In this document: piece by piece, positions 61,709-64,000 of the stretch
Numbering within the stretch: the first letter of the stretch is position 1
How the letters are laid out: each line of letters begins with the position of its first letter
Source of the DNA: Nocardioides sp. zg-1308
GTDB lineage: Bacteria > Actinomycetota > Actinomycetes > Propionibacteriales > Nocardioidaceae
Reading direction: 5' to 3'
DNA length: 64,000 nt
Assembly (NCBI RefSeq): GCF_013155375.1
Contig: NZ_JABJQY010000002.1
Location: 1,054,001 to 1,118,000 of the forward strand
The notes under the pieces: generated by a model
What the model saw: the letters and a program-made list of their open reading frames with translations, nothing else
Told to the model about the DNA's origin: nothing
The model's database searches: none
Made by a program: the position numbers and the translations under genes

Positions 61709-62535
61709 CCCTTGACGGCTCCTTGCATGATGCCGGCCACGAGCTGGCGGCCGGTCGCGATGAACAGAAGTAGCAGCGGGATCGTCGCGAGCAGGGTGCC
61801 TGCCTGGAGCAGCGCGATGTCGGCGATGCCACCCGCTGGCGCGATCTTGAGCTGGTCGAGCGCGGTCTGGAGGGTCTGCACGTCGGAGCCCTGCAGGATC
61901 AGCAGCGGCCACATGAACTCGGTCCAGGTGTGCATGAAGGTGAACAGGGCGAGGATGGCCATCGCCGGGCGGGCCGCGGGCACGGCCACGGTCCAGAAGG
62001 TGCGCAGCTGGGTGCAGCCGTCGATCCTCGCCGCCTCGATCAGCTCGTCCGGGATCGCGTCGACGAGGTACTGGCGCATGAAGAAGACGCCGAACGCGGT
62101 GACCAGGAAGGGCAGGACCACCGCGGTGCGGGTCCCTGCGAGCCCGAGGTTGCTGAACTCCTTGAGCAAGGGCACGAACGCGAGCTGGGTCGGCACCGCC
62201 AAGGTGGCGACGACGAAGGCCATGGCCAGGTTGGCTCCCCGGAACCGCAGCTTGGCGAGGGAGTAGCCGGCCAGGGTGGAGAAGAACACCACCGACGCCG
62301 CCGAGACGCTGGAGATGACGACCGAGTTGCCCAGCGCCGCCCAGAAGTCGATCTGGTCGAAGACGCGCCGCGCGTTGTCGAGGAAGTGGCCGCCCGGGTA
62401 GAGCGGCGGCGGGCTCTGGATCGCGCGCTCCTTGGTCACCGAGCCGATGACGAAGGACCAGTAGAGGGGGAAGGCCGAGCCCACCACGAAGGCGGAGAGC
62501 AGGCCGTAGACCAGGAACCCGGGACGCCGGCTCAC
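61705..62535 (-). CDS. Carbohydrate ABC transporter permease (MalG-like)
   Basis: 276 residues, six helices, with the EAA motif ELIEAARIDGCTQLRTFW for the ATPase contact. Second permease of a sugar importer; ATPase (MsmX-like) is not in the window. GTG 62535 overlaps the stop of the first permease (GTGA). Confidence 0.95.
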   Translation of the reverse strand: MSRRPGFLVYGLLSAFVVGSAFPLYWSFVIGSVTKERAIQSPPPLYPGGHFLDNARRVFDQIDFWAALGNSVVISSVSAASVVFFSTLAGYSLAKLRFRGANLAMAFVVATLAVPTQLAFVPLLKEFSNLGLAGTRTAVVLPFLVTAFGVFFMRQYLVDAIPDELIEAARIDGCTQLRTFWTVAVPAARPAMAILALFTFMHTWTEFMWPLLILQGSDVQTLQTALDQLKIAPAGGIADIALLQAGTLLATIPLLLLFIATGRQLVAGIMQGAVKG

Positions 62536-63518
62536 CGCTCGGCCCTCCTCTGCAGGTGACGGGTGACGAGGAACTGGAGCAGCGCGATGCCGATGATGAG
62601 CAGCACGATCAGCCACGTGGCCGCGGCGGCCCGCGGGTAGGGGTCGGTGCCGCTGTTGGAGGTGTTGAACACGTACATCGTCAGCGTCTGGTACTGGTAG
62701 TTCGCGCCGCCCTGGAACTGCAGGTTCGTGTCGAAGAGCCGGGGCTCGGTGAAGATCTGCATCCCGCCGATGGTCGCGGTGACGATGACGAAGAACATCG
62801 TCGGCCGGATCGACGGCAGCGTGACGTGGAGGAACTGCCGCACGCGGCTGGCGCCGTCGAGTGCCGCCGCCTCGTAGAGCTGGCGCGGGACCGCCTGCAT
62901 CGCGGCCAGGATGATGAGCGTGTTGTAGCCGGTCCAGCGGTAGTTGACCATCGTGGCGATCGCGGTCCAGCTCGCGAACCGGTCGGAGTGCCAGCTGACG
63001 CCGGGCAGGCCGACCGCGCGGATGATCTCGTTGACCAGGCCGGACTTGTCGGCGAAGAGGCTGCCGAAGATCAGCGCGGTCGCTGCCGGCGCGACGACGA
63101 ACGGCAGCAGGACGCTCATCCGCCACCAGGTCCGTCCCCGCAGCGGCGTGTCCAGCATCCCGGCGATGACCGTGGCGATCAGGACCTGCGGCACCGAGGA
63201 GAGCAGGAAGATGCCGATGGTGTTCCAGAAGGCCTTGTGGAAGACCGGGTCCGTGAGCACGTGGGCGTAGTTGGCGAAGCCGACGCCCGGACCGTGGTCG
63301 GCCCCGTAGCGAGGCCAGGAGAAGAAGGAGAGGTAGCCCGAGTAGGCCATCGGGTAGACCCCGACGAGCAGGAACGCCAGGAAGAAGGGCAGGAAGTAGA
63401 GGTACGGCGAGAAGCGGAAGTCCCACTGGGAGAGCTTCTGGCGCCACGTCAGCCGCGGCGTCGGCGGACCGGTCTGCTGCGCCGGCTCGCCGGTCCTGAG
63501 GGCCTCGATGGTCGTCAT
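62532..63518 (-). CDS. Carbohydrate ABC transporter permease (MalF-like)
   Basis: 328 residues: N-terminal polar region (about 40 residues), then six or seven helices with the EAA motif QLYEAAALDGASRVRQF. ATG 63518 is preferred; upstream frame is low-complexity. Pairs with the following permease. Confidence 0.95.
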   Translation of the reverse strand: MTTIEALRTGEPAQQTGPPTPRLTWRQKLSQWDFRFSPYLYFLPFFLAFLLVGVYPMAYSGYLSFFSWPRYGADHGPGVGFANYAHVLTDPVFHKAFWNTIGIFLLSSVPQVLIATVIAGMLDTPLRGRTWWRMSVLLPFVVAPAATALIFGSLFADKSGLVNEIIRAVGLPGVSWHSDRFASWTAIATMVNYRWTGYNTLIILAAMQAVPRQLYEAAALDGASRVRQFLHVTLPSIRPTMFFVIVTATIGGMQIFTEPRLFDTNLQFQGGANYQYQTLTMYVFNTSNSGTDPYPRAAAATWLIVLLIIGIALLQFLVTRHLQRRAER

Positions 63519-63616
63519 CGGGCTGCCTTTCTCGGAGGTGGGGCACGGTGCCCCGGGCCGGGGAGGTCGTGGAGGACCTCCCCGGCGGGAGCGTCCGTGC
63601 TGGACGGGGTCATCGG

Positions 63617-64000
63617 TCAGGACAGGCTCTCGACGGCCTGCTCGAACGTCGCCCACGACTCGTCCGGCGAGATGCCCTCGTCGACACGCTGGATCGCGGT
63701 GAGGAAGAGGCCGAGGATGTCGGAGTACTTGTCGCCCTTGTAGGGGTGGCCGGGCTCGACCGCCGCGGCGCGGTTGGCGAGGATCTTGGCGGTGGGGGCG
63801 TCGTTGAAGTAGGGGTCGGTGATGTTCTCCTCGGCGAGCGCCTCCTGCGCCCCGATGTTGGCCGGGTAGTTGCCGGCCGCCTCGAAGGCGGCGAGCTGCT
63901 GCTCGGTGTCGGTCAGCCAGTTGGCGAGCTCCTTGGCCTCCTCCTGGTGCTCGGACTGCATCGGCACGGCGAGGTAGGACCCGCCCCAGTTGCCGCCGCC
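63617..64000 (-). CDS. Sugar-binding protein of ABC importer, N-terminal part outside window
   Basis: 127 visible residues from the C-terminal end of an extracellular solute-binding protein (SBP type 1): NWGGSYLAVPMQSEHQEEAKELANWLTD, then FEAAGNYPANIGAQ and a helical C-terminus. The N-terminal part, including any lipobox, is beyond the window edge. It is the first visible gene of the sugar importer operon, 98 bp upstream of the first permease. Confidence 0.9.
   Translation of the reverse strand, partial: GGGNWGGSYLAVPMQSEHQEEAKELANWLTDTEQQLAAFEAAGNYPANIGAQEALAEENITDPYFNDAPTAKILANRAAAVEPGHPYKGDKYSDILGLFLTAIQRVDEGISPDESWATFEQAVESLS

Overview
The window is high-GC DNA (GC-ending codons nearly throughout, many GTG starts, dense gene packing) from an actinobacterium, most likely of the Nocardioides/Nocardioidaceae type. 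This placement is inferred from gene content: a WXG/EspC-type protein, DinB-like proteins of the mycothiol-transferase superfamily, furA-katG, a DinB2-type polymerase, PknB-type kinases and a Ser/Gly-rich-tailed SSB. No rRNA gene, CRISPR array, insertion sequence or phage module is visible.

Region by region. 1-3461: 5'-truncated small protein, copper-type P1B ATPase, two small membrane proteins. 3503-6182: RimK fused to an RCK_C domain, divergent from a retropepsin-like RimB/zinc protease homologue and an M14 aspartoacylase-type hydrolase. 6204-10045: PLP cysteine-desulfurase-like enzyme, small protein, SPFH protein with a duplicated 3' hairpin, and a DinB2-like polymerase with leucine at the steric-gate position. 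10136-13479: MacB/FtsX-type ABC exporter. 13636-19541: LysE exporter, YiiX-like hydrolase, WYL repressor with a divergent alpha/beta hydrolase across a perfect operator, PknB-like kinase, and an ArsR-SRPBCC-RibD cluster with a palindromic operator. 19611-23163: CPA1 antiporter with a C-terminal UBP zinc finger, followed by a response-regulator/thioredoxin-reductase-like fusion. 24009-27171: a tightly overlapping five-gene operon (EspC/WXG-like protein, T7SS-type effector with an HEVRH zincin, DUF4919-like protein, beta-propeller lipoprotein, small protein). I regard this as the best candidate for an undescribed toxin/effector system.

27242-40895: housekeeping and accessory genes, including two SnoaL-type ECF sigma factors. 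Their promoters, and that of a neighbouring DUF1059 gene, share the motif TGTCACA-N16-CGTC (one mismatch at the DUF1059 gene). The same stretch holds an M6 protease, an MFS transporter, two DinB-superfamily proteins, MOSC, VOC and hemerythrin proteins. 40921-43671: furA-katG. 43794-47009: aldo/keto reductase, BLUF photoreceptor, quinone oxidoreductase, small proteins. 47121-49565: large secreted mosaic protein. 50473-55573: replication/ribosomal block dnaB, MATE transporter, rplI-rpsR-ssb-rpsF. 55871-58469: membrane protein, second kinase, a 22-codon coupling ORF and endonuclease IV. 58505-64000: sugar-utilisation operon read leftwards (binding protein, two permeases, GH1 beta-glucosidase, LacI regulator, SDR) with overlapping start and stop codons at most junctions.

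Many genes start 6-7 nt after a hexamer of the form xAnnnT and lack a Shine-Dalgarno sequence, so much of the region is probably transcribed leaderless. Convergent genes are usually separated by perfect GC-rich hairpins without a U-tract.
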